Assembly: GCA_002391235.1 (NCBI GenBank)
Contig: DGRX01000006.1
Span: 1 to 64,000, forward strand
DNA from: Treponema sp. UBA4377
Lineage (GTDB): Bacteria > Spirochaetota > Spirochaetia > Treponematales > Treponemataceae
Length of the DNA: 64,000 nucleotides
Direction of reading: 5' to 3'
A model generated the notes under the pieces. The model was not told the DNA's origin. It did no database searches and saw only the letters and a program-made list of their open reading frames with translations. The position numbers and the translations under genes were made by a program. This document shows positions 32,942 to 41,241 of this stretch, in pieces (position 1 is the first letter of the stretch; every line of letters starts with the position of its first letter).

Positions 32942-34765
32942 ATGAAAACTTCAAAATTTCTTATTTCAACTCTCCGCGACTCTCCTAACGACGCGGTGAT
33001 TGCAAGCCACCAGTTGATGATGCGAAGCGGAATGATCCGCAAATTGGGCAACGGCCTTTATTCATACATGCCGATTGGCTTTAAGTCTTTTACAAAAGTG
33101 ATGAACATAATCCGCGAGGAATTGGACAAGGCCGGCTGCCTTGAAATGAAGCCGACTGTGATTCAGCCCGCAGAAATCTGGAAGGAAAGCGGACGCTGGG
33201 ACAAGATGAGCGGCGAAATGCTGACTCCCCAAAACCGCGGCGGCCAGGACATGGTCGTAAGCCCCACTGCCGAAGAAGCCTTTACCGCGTTGGTCCGCGA
33301 CGGCTTGGAAAGCTACAAGCAGCTTCCGATGACGCTTTACCAAATCAACACAAAATACCGCGACGAAATCCGTCCCCGCTACGGCGTCATGCGCGGCCGC
33401 GAGTTCACTATGATGGACGCCTATTCCTTTGACGCTGACCAAGCCTCGTTGGACGCCTCTTACGACAACGTGGCCGCCGCTTACAGAAAAATCTACAAGC
33501 GCTTGGGCCTTTCCATCATTTCCGTCAAGGCCGACACTGGCAGCATGGGCGGTTCCGGCTCGGAAGAATTTATGGTTGAGTCTCCGGTTGGCGACGACAC
33601 TTTGATTTTGTGCCCAAAGTGCGGCTACGCGGCCAACGTAGAAAAGGCGGCCTGCAAGCCCGATTCCAACGGCTCCGTTCCGACAAACGAAAAACTGGAG
33701 GAAGTTGCCACGCCCAATGTCTTTAGCATTGAGGACATGGAAAAATTCTTTGGCGCCAAGAGCAATCAGTTCATCAAGGCGATTGTCTGCCGCGTCACAA
33801 ACTGCGCTTTGGATTTGAGCGGAGTCAAGGGAGCGGAATCATTTAAGCGCGTTGAGGACAACGCCGGAAAGTATTATCCGCTCAGCTACTTTGTGGTTTT
33901 GATTCGCGGCGACTTGGAGTTGAACGACACAAAGCTGGCCGCCTTCTTAAAGGCGAGCGAAGCGGGTTTGGCCAATGACGACGAAATCGTAAAGTACGCC
34001 AACGCGCCGCACGGATTTGTAGGCCCGCTCAACTGCAACTGCCCTGTCATCGCCGACAAGAGCGTGATCGACATGGACGCAAGCGGCGCCTTTGTTTCGC
34101 TTATGCACGACGCTTACATCGGAGCCAGCAAGGAAGGCTACCACGCAAAGCATGTTGAACCCTTGCGCGACTTTAGCGTTTGGACTTGCGGCGACTTTAG
34201 GACAGTCGTTCCCGGCGACAAGTGCCCCGAATGCGGCGAAGAGCTTTACAGCAAAAAGGGCAACGAGCTGGGCCACATCTTTAAGCTTGGCGACAAGTAC
34301 ACAAAGAGCATGAACGTGACCTACCTTGACCAAAACGGAAAGGCCGCCACTCCGATTATGGGCTGCTACGGAATCGGCGTTGACAGAACGCTTGCCAGCA
34401 TAATCGAAGAGCGCCACGACGAAAACGGAATCATTTGGCCGATGACTGTGGCTCCCTTCCAAGTTGTCATTGTTCCGATAAAGTATGAAGGCGCGATGAA
34501 AGAGGCGGCCGACAAGATTTACGATGAGCTTTTGGCGCAAGGCGTTGACGTTTTGCTTGACGACCGCGCGGAGCGTCCCGGAGTCAAATTCAAGGACTTT
34601 GACTTGATTGGCATTCCGCTCCGCATCGTGGTGGGCGACAAAAACCTTCCCAACGTTGAAATGAAGCTGCGCTCGGAGAGCGACGCGCAGTTGGTTCCCG
34701 CCGACCAAGCCGCCGCCAAAGCCGCCGAGATTGTCAAAGCGGAATTGGCAAAGTTGAACGGCTAA
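32942..34765 (+). CDS. proS: Prolyl-tRNA synthetase, bacterial type
   Basis: The 607 aa protein has the class II synthetase layout: the N-terminus MKTSKFLISTLRDSPNDAVI, motif 2 TKYRDEIRPRYGVMRGREFT, a YbaK-like editing insertion domain at about 220-390 (AIVCRVTNC, NDDEIVKYANAPHGFVGP), motif 3 GCYGIGVDRTLAS and an anticodon-binding domain. It charges tRNA-Pro with ATP. The in-frame upstream extension is rejected because it covers the promoter. It ends at a bidirectional terminator. Confidence 0.97.
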   Translation: MKTSKFLISTLRDSPNDAVIASHQLMMRSGMIRKLGNGLYSYMPIGFKSFTKVMNIIREELDKAGCLEMKPTVIQPAEIWKESGRWDKMSGEMLTPQNRGGQDMVVSPTAEEAFTALVRDGLESYKQLPMTLYQINTKYRDEIRPRYGVMRGREFTMMDAYSFDADQASLDASYDNVAAAYRKIYKRLGLSIISVKADTGSMGGSGSEEFMVESPVGDDTLILCPKCGYAANVEKAACKPDSNGSVPTNEKLEEVATPNVFSIEDMEKFFGAKSNQFIKAIVCRVTNCALDLSGVKGAESFKRVEDNAGKYYPLSYFVVLIRGDLELNDTKLAAFLKASEAGLANDDEIVKYANAPHGFVGPLNCNCPVIADKSVIDMDASGAFVSLMHDAYIGASKEGYHAKHVEPLRDFSVWTCGDFRTVVPGDKCPECGEELYSKKGNELGHIFKLGDKYTKSMNVTYLDQNGKAATPIMGCYGIGVDRTLASIIEERHDENGIIWPMTVAPFQVVIVPIKYEGAMKEAADKIYDELLAQGVDVLLDDRAERPGVKFKDFDLIGIPLRIVVGDKNLPNVEMKLRSESDAQLVPADQAAAKAAEIVKAELAKLNG

Positions 34766-34801
34766 AAAAAAGACGCGGACAAAAATCCGCGTCTTTTTTT
34801 T
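34764..34801. terminator. Bidirectional terminator between proS and the gene at 34823
   Basis: A 16-nt arm (34764-34779) pairs with 34786-34801, with an 8-nt GC-rich core GACGCGGA and A- and T-tracts on both sides. It can serve both converging genes. Confidence 0.9.
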
Positions 34802-34822
34802 ATTTTAGTTTTTTTGTTGCAA

Positions 34823-35194
34823 TCACTTAATGTGGAAGGTCGCCTGGCCCAAGAAAGATGAAACGCGCTTGTAGGCGTCCTTGTTCTTTTGGACCTCTTC
34901 GATAAAGCTGTCGGCGGCGCCACCTTCCGGCGCGAAAACGCCGAACAAGAGGCTGTTGTCGGCTGCGAACTTGTGCTCAAAGGTGATCGTTATTTTTTCA
35001 AATTCCAAGTGCTTCTTTAAAGTGGTGAAAGCCTTTTCCACAACTTCTGAAAATTTATCTCCGCCAAGGTCTTCCTGCCAAGCGTTTTGGTAAGGGTACT
35101 TTTGCGGGTTCAACTGCCTTGTGATTTTTTTCCAATCGTCGTCGTTTTGGATAACCCATCCGCACACGCACAAGGCGCCTTGATTTTCTTTCAT
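34823..35194 (-). CDS. Small conserved-looking protein of unknown function
   Basis: This 123 aa acidic, soluble protein (CVCGWVIQNDDDWKKITRQL, then EKITITFEHKFAADNSLLFG and EVQKNKDAYKRV) has no family I recognise. The ATG at 35194 has AGGAGA 8 nt upstream; the further upstream frame crosses AT-rich promoter-like DNA. It shares the bidirectional terminator with proS. Confidence 0.55.
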   Translation of the reverse strand: MKENQGALCVCGWVIQNDDDWKKITRQLNPQKYPYQNAWQEDLGGDKFSEVVEKAFTTLKKHLEFEKITITFEHKFAADNSLLFGVFAPEGGAADSFIEEVQKNKDAYKRVSSFLGQATFHIK

Positions 35195-35334
35195 TTTAGT
35201 CTCCTGCTTTATTGTTGGGCGGAACGTTTCAGCCCACAAGAATATTATACCACCATTTTTGATTTTTTTCCATAACAAATGCGGCTTATTTTTTGTGGAC
35301 AAATCGCGCTTAATAAAATATAATCTATAATAAT

Positions 35335-37458
35335 ATGAGCGATACGACTAGAATTATAAGCATTGTTATGCTTTTTGGCTTGGCCTTTTTTTGTTTGCAG
35401 GTCGGAGTCTTTTTGTTGACTGGCCACAAGTTCAAGGAAAACAGCCGCCGGACGCTGATTTTGCTGCAGTTTGTGACAGGCCTTTTGCTTGCGTTTGACG
35501 CTTGCGCGTATGTCTTTAGGGGAGGCGAAGGTCAAATCGGATTTTATATTGTTCGAGCAAGCAACTTTATGGTTTTCGCGCTAAATTATGTAAACACTTT
35601 TTTGTTTTGCTTTTATTCCGCCGAATTCATCAAGTCAGACCTTTTGGACTTTAAAATATTCCGTTCCCCCCGAACGGCCATAAAAAGCGGGGTTCCGGTT
35701 CATCTTTTTGTCGTATTTTACATTTGCCTTTTAGGAGTCGTTCTTACAATTATCAGCCAACCGACAAATCTTTTTTACTATTTTGACGAAGAAGGTTTTT
35801 ACCACAGAAGCTCCTTGTATTCATTGAGCGTTGTCCTTGGACTTTTGCCGGGCCTTATCACGCTGGCGATGATTTTTCAATCCAAAAGGCGCTTGCCGCA
35901 AAATGTTTTTGTTTCGCTTGTCATTTACCCATTCTTTCCTATTCTAGGAGTTTTCTTGGCTTTGGCTTTTTATGGAATTTCTTGGATAGACCTTGGCTAC
36001 GGAATCGGAGCGCTGCACCTTTTTTATTCTTCAATAAAGCTTATGGAGCTTGAGTTTTACTCGGATAAAAAAGACGGCTTTAGGCTGAGCCCAAGCTACA
36101 AGCAGTCGATGACAATTCCGGAAATGAAAAAAAGAATAGCCAAAAGCCATTTTTGGCAAGTCATCTGCGCGATTTCAGGCGGCCTTTTGGCGGTTTTTGT
36201 GATTATTTCAATTACAGGCATCAACATTCCCAAGCGAACGGAAGTCATTCACACGCCCTATGTTCAAAACGTAAAGACAAAGCCTGTATGCGTGACTTTT
36301 TTGCGCGACCCCGAAAAAGTTTGGTTTGTCGACGAAGATCCCACCATATTCGGCGCGCAGTTTAACGGCGTTCTTTACAACAATATGAAAGCCACGATTA
36401 TCACCGACTGGAAATTTACCATAGAAGTTCCAGACCGCTGCTCGATTGATCCAGGCCCGTGGAATGGAAATTTTTCTCTTGGCGGAAACGAGTTGAGGGT
36501 TAGAAAACCGCAGCTTAGCGATAAGGAAAACATTCACGGCGTTGATTTTTACAGAGTCAATCCGCAAAAAAATCTTGGCTTTGGCTGCATAATGTACACG
36601 ACAAAAGGCTATTCACCATTGACATCAAAAATTGTTTTGACCTATGAGGGCGTTCTTAAGCCATTGTCCTACCTTGGCTTTGACATAGTCTTTGTCTTGC
36701 TTGCGATTCTTTTTATTGTTTCAGTCACAGTCTCGCTGACGGAAGGAAAGCTTATCCGCGTTGAGGAAGAGAACAGAAAGCTTGAGGACACCGTCAAGGA
36801 GCGGACAAGGGAACTTCAGGAGGAGAAAAACCGTTCCGAAGAATTGCTCTTGAACATTCTTCCGGAAGAAATCGCCAAGCGCCTTGCGATGGACAAAAAC
36901 GCCAAGATCGCCGACAAGATCGAAAACGCCTCCGTTCTTTTTGCCGACATCGTTGGCTTTACAAAAATCACAAGCGGCCTGGACGCCAATACGGTTGTAG
37001 GCGCCCTAAACGCGCTTTACTCGCGCATCGACGAGCGGGCCAAGCGCGAAGGCATTGAAAAAATCAAGACAATCGGCGACTCTTACATGGCGGCGTCCGG
37101 CCTTTTTGGAAACGAGCCGGCTGAAAAGAACGCGCTTGCAATCGTAAACTTTGCCCGCGGAATGCTAAAGGACATCGAAGACTTTAACGCTTCAAGCGAA
37201 GTGAAGCTTTTTATGCGAATAGGAATCAACAGCGGAAGCCTTATTGCCGGCGTAATCGGAAAGACAAAATTCGTTTACGACATTTGGGGCGACACAGTCA
37301 ACGTCGCCAGCCGAATGGAAAGCTCCGGTCAAACGTCCAAGATCCATGTTTCGGAACAAACAATGGCGCTTACAAAAGCCGCCATCGCTTATTCCGAACC
37401 GGTTGAAATGGAAATCAAGGGCAAGGGCGCGATGAAGACTTATTTTATCAGCGAGTGA
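35335..37458 (+). CDS. Class III adenylate cyclase with 7-TM-like N-terminal sensor
   Basis: The protein is 707 aa. The first ~245 residues have about seven membrane helices, then a periplasmic beta-rich part (~300-425) between further helices. A coiled coil (LEDTVKERTRELQEEKNRSE) leads to a class III nucleotide cyclase domain (~525-707) with the metal Asp in LFADIVGFTK, the KTIGDSYMA segment and the transition-state Asn/Arg in WGDTVNVASRME. It makes cAMP in response to an unknown membrane signal. Spirochaetes commonly carry many such cyclases. The TATAAT at 35319-35324 gives a leader of only a few nt. Confidence 0.92.
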   Translation: MSDTTRIISIVMLFGLAFFCLQVGVFLLTGHKFKENSRRTLILLQFVTGLLLAFDACAYVFRGGEGQIGFYIVRASNFMVFALNYVNTFLFCFYSAEFIKSDLLDFKIFRSPRTAIKSGVPVHLFVVFYICLLGVVLTIISQPTNLFYYFDEEGFYHRSSLYSLSVVLGLLPGLITLAMIFQSKRRLPQNVFVSLVIYPFFPILGVFLALAFYGISWIDLGYGIGALHLFYSSIKLMELEFYSDKKDGFRLSPSYKQSMTIPEMKKRIAKSHFWQVICAISGGLLAVFVIISITGINIPKRTEVIHTPYVQNVKTKPVCVTFLRDPEKVWFVDEDPTIFGAQFNGVLYNNMKATIITDWKFTIEVPDRCSIDPGPWNGNFSLGGNELRVRKPQLSDKENIHGVDFYRVNPQKNLGFGCIMYTTKGYSPLTSKIVLTYEGVLKPLSYLGFDIVFVLLAILFIVSVTVSLTEGKLIRVEEENRKLEDTVKERTRELQEEKNRSEELLLNILPEEIAKRLAMDKNAKIADKIENASVLFADIVGFTKITSGLDANTVVGALNALYSRIDERAKREGIEKIKTIGDSYMAASGLFGNEPAEKNALAIVNFARGMLKDIEDFNASSEVKLFMRIGINSGSLIAGVIGKTKFVYDIWGDTVNVASRMESSGQTSKIHVSEQTMALTKAAIAYSEPVEMEIKGKGAMKTYFISE

Positions 37459-37519
37459 TGTTTTTGCTTGCGCGGTGATAAAATATGCCAAGTATAAAAA
37501 AGCTTTATTTTGATATTTA

Positions 37520-37548
37520 TTGCTTTAAATTTAAAATGCCTTTATAAT
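37520..37548 (+). promoter_or_regulatory. Promoter of the second ORF6N gene
   Basis: TTGCTT (37520-37525), 17 nt, TATAAT (37543-37548), followed by AAAG. The ATG chosen for the gene is at 37707, so the leader would be about 150 nt. The rest of 37459-37706 holds no supported gene. Confidence 0.6.
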
Positions 37549-37706
37549 AAAGATGTAAAGTTCGCCGCGCAAAGAACATGATCCAACAATTAATCGTTTT
37601 TGCCTGCGCGGATGACACATTTTTTTATATCTTTTTTTTCTTTACCACAATTCAGGCCGAGGGTTGGATGGGCGCTGAAAATATTTTTTCTTATGGGGCA
37701 TGTGGT

Positions 37707-38606
37707 ATGGAAAATCAAATTTCAATTTTAGAAGAAAATTCTATCCGTTCAAGGATTCATGTTATTCGCGGTCAGCAGGTGATGCTGGATCGCGATTTGG
37801 CTGAATTATATTTAGTTGAAACAAAAGCATTGAATCAGGCAGTTAAAAGAAATATCGAACGTTTCCCTGAAACCTTTATGTTTCAATTAAATAATACTGA
37901 GTTTGAAAATTGGAGGTCACATTTTGTGACTTCCAATTCTGATAAAATGGGTTTGCGGCGACCGCCTTATGCTTTTACAGAACAGGGTGTTGCTATGTTA
38001 AGCGCTGTATTAAAGAGTGATACTGCTGTAAAAGTAAGTATTCAAATAATGAATGCATTTGTTTCAATGCGTCACTTCCTTCAGAATAATGCCGAGATTT
38101 TTGTAGAACTAAAAACTATGCGACAACATCAAATAGATACAGATATACATCTGAATGAAACAGATAAAAAAGTCGATGAATTATTTTCCCTCATGGATAA
38201 ATACAACATAAAAGAAACTCAGGGAATCTTCTTCCAGGGCCAGATATTCGACGCTTACGCCAAGTTCGAGCGCTTCCTTGCAGCCGCTAAGAAAGAAATA
38301 GTCCTCATAGATAACTATGTAGATTTATCTATCCTGCAGCGGCTTGCAAAAAAGAAAAAAGGCGTTAATGTGACAATCTACACCGACCCTAAAACAAAAC
38401 TGACGGCGCAGGATGTTCAGACTTTTAATGCTCAATATCCGACTCTCACCTTGAATCATACAACAAAAACTCACGACCGGTTTTTGATTATTGATAATTC
38501 AACGATTTTCCACATCGGAGCGTCGCTAAAAGATTTGGGAAAGAAATGCTTTGGATTTAGCATACTAGATTCAAGCTTCATTCCGTTGGTGTTGAAGAAT
38601 TTGTAA
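37707..38606 (+). CDS. ORF6N-domain protein with PLD-like C-terminus (second copy)
   Basis: The protein is 299 aa. An N-terminal ORF6N domain (IHVIRGQQVMLDRDLAELYL, then PYAFTEQGVAMLSAVLKSDT) and a linker helix lead to a C-terminal domain (EIVLIDNYVDLSILQRLA, then KTHDRFLIIDNSTIFHIGAS) that resembles half of a phospholipase D fold with HxxxxxxD. It is the counterpart of the protein at 26664, though too divergent for a recent duplication. Upstream in-frame ATGs at 37578 and 37668 are possible but give a strange hydrophobic leader. Confidence 0.82.
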   Translation: MENQISILEENSIRSRIHVIRGQQVMLDRDLAELYLVETKALNQAVKRNIERFPETFMFQLNNTEFENWRSHFVTSNSDKMGLRRPPYAFTEQGVAMLSAVLKSDTAVKVSIQIMNAFVSMRHFLQNNAEIFVELKTMRQHQIDTDIHLNETDKKVDELFSLMDKYNIKETQGIFFQGQIFDAYAKFERFLAAAKKEIVLIDNYVDLSILQRLAKKKKGVNVTIYTDPKTKLTAQDVQTFNAQYPTLTLNHTTKTHDRFLIIDNSTIFHIGASLKDLGKKCFGFSILDSSFIPLVLKNL

Positions 38607-38672
38607 AAAGAAAAAAATTGACGTGCCACCCAGAGTTATTGGCGCTTTTAAATAGCGCGCTGATGCAACGCC

Positions 38673-39041
38673 CTATCTAAGATTGGCCGAGGATTTCTTT
38701 GTTCGCTTCTTTGCCACGGCATGAATCATTGTCTCTATAATCGGAATATAATCAGGCGGAACTAATTCCAGGTCATCTAAAATTTTTTTGTATTTTTCGT
38801 AGTTTTGCTTGGTCTTTTTTGGAACATCTATTTTAGTTTTGCCTTCAACTCCTTTTACCAAGAATTCAACGCTAGTGTCCAAAGCCTCTGCAAGTTTTAC
38901 AGCAATCTCCGCATTTGGAATTACAGCGCGGTTATCTACATAAGTGTCAATCGTTCGCTTGCTTATTCCAGTCTTTGCGGCAAGTTCCTTTATAATCATT
39001 CCTTTGTATTCAATTTGCTCTTTAAGATTGTCTCTGAACAT
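38673..39041 (-). CDS. XRE-family repressor
   Basis: The 122 aa protein has an HTH_3 at residues ~5-60 (LKEQIEYKGMIIKELAAKTG, then ISKRTIDTYVDNRAVIPNAE) and a basic C-terminus (HAVAKKRTKKSS). The start could also be 39071; I choose 39041 because 39051-39068 carries an operator-like palindrome. Two copies of the sequence TACCGA-N4-TCGG(T/C) lie between it and the divergent secreted-protein gene. Confidence 0.85.
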   Translation of the reverse strand: MFRDNLKEQIEYKGMIIKELAAKTGISKRTIDTYVDNRAVIPNAEIAVKLAEALDTSVEFLVKGVEGKTKIDVPKKTKQNYEKYKKILDDLELVPPDYIPIIETMIHAVAKKRTKKSSANLR

Positions 39042-39050
39042 GCTTTTATG

Positions 39051-39127
39051 ATACCGAAATCTCGGCATCACTCCCTTGACAATTCCCGATATATAGGTAT
39101 ATCATAGTATTACCGATATTTCGGTAT
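39051..39127. promoter_or_regulatory. Divergent promoter with two palindromic operators
   Basis: Palindromes ATACCGAAATCTCGGCAT (39051-39068) and TTACCGATATTTCGGTAT (39110-39127) share the form TACCGA-N4-TCGGYA. A + strand promoter TTGACA (39076-39081) with TATCAT (39100-39105) lies between them, so operator 2 covers the start of transcription toward 39156. The pattern fits repression of both directions by the XRE protein at 38673. Confidence 0.65.
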
Positions 39128-39155
39128 TTTAGAAATGTGGAAGGAATGATTTTTT

Positions 39156-40904
39156 ATGAAAAAAATTTTATCTATATTATTTATAGCGCTTTATGTTTTA
39201 CCCGGATTTTCTAACGAATATGACGACTTGCTGGCAAAAGGAAAAGATTTTGAATCAAAACAGCAATATGTTTATGCTCTTGGATATTATTACGATGCCA
39301 TGCAAAAGGATGATTCTACAACCGAAGCAAACAAACTATTTAATTCCTTAGAGAATAAATTACGCCAAGGGGCAAGTGGACTGAAATTATCAAAATGGGA
39401 TGATCCCAAAGAAGCATGGAAAAATATAATAAAAGAATTTTATAAATATTTTACAGAGTTTTCACCGTATGAATTTCATTATTTTGACGAATTGGAACAA
39501 GGAGAATTAAATTATAAAAATAGAACAGCTTCTTATTCTATGAAATATAACATTTCACTTACAAATAAGTTTATGATATTGTCAAAATGCTTAACACAAA
39601 CAGAAGTTTGGGACAATGACGATAAAGTGCACTTCTACTATTTGAGCGAATGCCCCATCATATGTAATTCTTATACAACATATGGAGGAGATAGATATTA
39701 TATTAAAGAACCTGAAACAATTCCGGAACAGGAAGAAAGAAAAAACGCTCAATTAATTCCTTACACAAATTTTTATTTTAGCCCATTCAAGGAAGTCGAT
39801 ATAAAAAAAATACAAGATATAGGCATCGCTTTCCAAAATGAAGTTAAACGAGCTGGTATTAACACATACACACCCACGGTAGAAGATTTTGAAGCGGCAT
39901 TTAAAATTGAACAAAAGTATGATGTTCAAAAAAACAAGATTATACAAGAATGTGAAAACAAATTACATTCAGAATTATTAAACTTCTATAAGCAGACAGG
40001 AATTGCATTATCAGTTCCAGCTACTAGATATAGTTGGTCAATAGATTGTTTAACAAAGCCTAATGTATTAGCAAGTTTTGCTTCTTTTGAAGATAGTTAT
40101 AATTTTGTAATGTTTGGAAAATATCTTCCATATGATTTACAATTTGGAATATATGATAAGGATAACAAATTACTCTTAGCAGGAGCTAGACAGTGCGCTT
40201 ACAGTCCTAAGGATTTAAATGATAAATGCATTTATTCTTTTTCCAATGTACCAGAATCAATAATAGAACTGATTGAAAAAAAAGAGTATTCTATAAAACC
40301 AATAACGGCCTATTTAAATTTTGGGGCATTTAGAACCTATGGATATAAGGAAAATGCTTCTTATCAAGAAATAAGAAATTCTTACTTAAAAAATGCATCA
40401 GAAATTAAACTTGACCTTAGGAAAATCGGTATTATAAATAATTCAGAAATTGAAGAAAAAGCAAAAAAAGAAATTAATTATTCAAGTAATTATAACTCAT
40501 TGAAAAAATTAATTTCATACTATATCGATAATTCAAATAAACTAGGATTAAAAGCAGACCATAATCTAAATGTTGTATATGTTGAAAAAAAATCACCTGC
40601 TCAAAAGGCTGGCATTAAATATAATGACAAAATAGAGTTCCCATATTCTGAATTCGATTTTGATAATTTTTCTCCAGAATATATTATAAATAACACAGAT
40701 TTGAAACAAAAACTAAAAATTGAAGAAATACCAGAAGAAGAATTAAAATCTTATATTAAGCAAACTCTAAACAATGAAAAGCATATTATAAAAAATGGAT
40801 ACACATATTGCATTGTTCCATTAGAGACTGGAGAAGAAATTTCAATCACAATATGCAAAGATAAAAGCAAAAAAAATGTTAAACTTATTGTTCCAAATTA
40901 TTAA
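39156..40904 (+). CDS. Secreted protein of unknown function with PDZ-like end
   Basis: The 582 aa protein has a signal peptide (KKILSILFIALYVLPGFS), a large Lys/Asn/Tyr-rich middle region that I do not recognise, and near residues 465-500 a PDZ-like element (GLKADHNLNVVYVEKKSPAQ, then KAGIKYNDKI) found in trafficking or protease-associated proteins. The gene is very AT-rich, unlike the core genes, which suggests foreign origin. It is controlled by a promoter flanked by two XRE-type operators. Confidence 0.65.
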   Translation: MKKILSILFIALYVLPGFSNEYDDLLAKGKDFESKQQYVYALGYYYDAMQKDDSTTEANKLFNSLENKLRQGASGLKLSKWDDPKEAWKNIIKEFYKYFTEFSPYEFHYFDELEQGELNYKNRTASYSMKYNISLTNKFMILSKCLTQTEVWDNDDKVHFYYLSECPIICNSYTTYGGDRYYIKEPETIPEQEERKNAQLIPYTNFYFSPFKEVDIKKIQDIGIAFQNEVKRAGINTYTPTVEDFEAAFKIEQKYDVQKNKIIQECENKLHSELLNFYKQTGIALSVPATRYSWSIDCLTKPNVLASFASFEDSYNFVMFGKYLPYDLQFGIYDKDNKLLLAGARQCAYSPKDLNDKCIYSFSNVPESIIELIEKKEYSIKPITAYLNFGAFRTYGYKENASYQEIRNSYLKNASEIKLDLRKIGIINNSEIEEKAKKEINYSSNYNSLKKLISYYIDNSNKLGLKADHNLNVVYVEKKSPAQKAGIKYNDKIEFPYSEFDFDNFSPEYIINNTDLKQKLKIEEIPEEELKSYIKQTLNNEKHIIKNGYTYCIVPLETGEEISITICKDKSKKNVKLIVPNY

Positions 40905-40935
40905 ATAAAATTCATAATGCAAAAGGAGGCAAATT

Positions 40936-41241
40936 ATGGGTTACATTTGCAGAAGTTGCGGACATAAATCAAGTTCCGCGTCAAAAGGCAGTTGTTCAAA
41001 AACAGAATCTGGACAACATGAGTACATCGAAGAATCAGATGATGGCTACATCTGTTGCGGTTGTGGACACAAATCAAATTCCGCTACGTCAGGAAGTTGC
41101 AATAAAACCGAGACAGGCTATCACATTTATATAGCTCAGCATGATGGCGGTTATGAGTGTCAGTACTGTGGACATTCTTCATCAAGCGCCACGGGGGGCT
41201 CGTGCCACAAAAGTCCAACGGGCTACCATATTTATGGATAA
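40936..41241 (+). CDS. Cysteine-rich protein made of three tandem repeats
   Basis: This 101 aa protein consists almost wholly of three ~33-residue repeats: GYxCxxCGHxSxSAxxGSC followed by K, then GxHxY. Each has four cysteines if the lone Cys in GSC and the extra one in YICCGCG are counted, with His residues spaced as in zinc ribbons. There is no signal peptide. The last 8 nt overlap the start of the ion channel gene, so it is translationally coupled to it. It is probably a zinc-binding small protein; a regulatory role for the channel is inference. Confidence 0.7.
   Translation: MGYICRSCGHKSSSASKGSCSKTESGQHEYIEESDDGYICCGCGHKSNSATSGSCNKTETGYHIYIAQHDGGYECQYCGHSSSSATGGSCHKSPTGYHIYG

Noticed and set aside
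37578..37706. N-terminal extension of the second ORF6N protein
   Set aside because: The extra residues are a hydrophobic, phenylalanine-rich string unlike ORF6N proteins; the ATG at 37707 gives the normal N-terminus.
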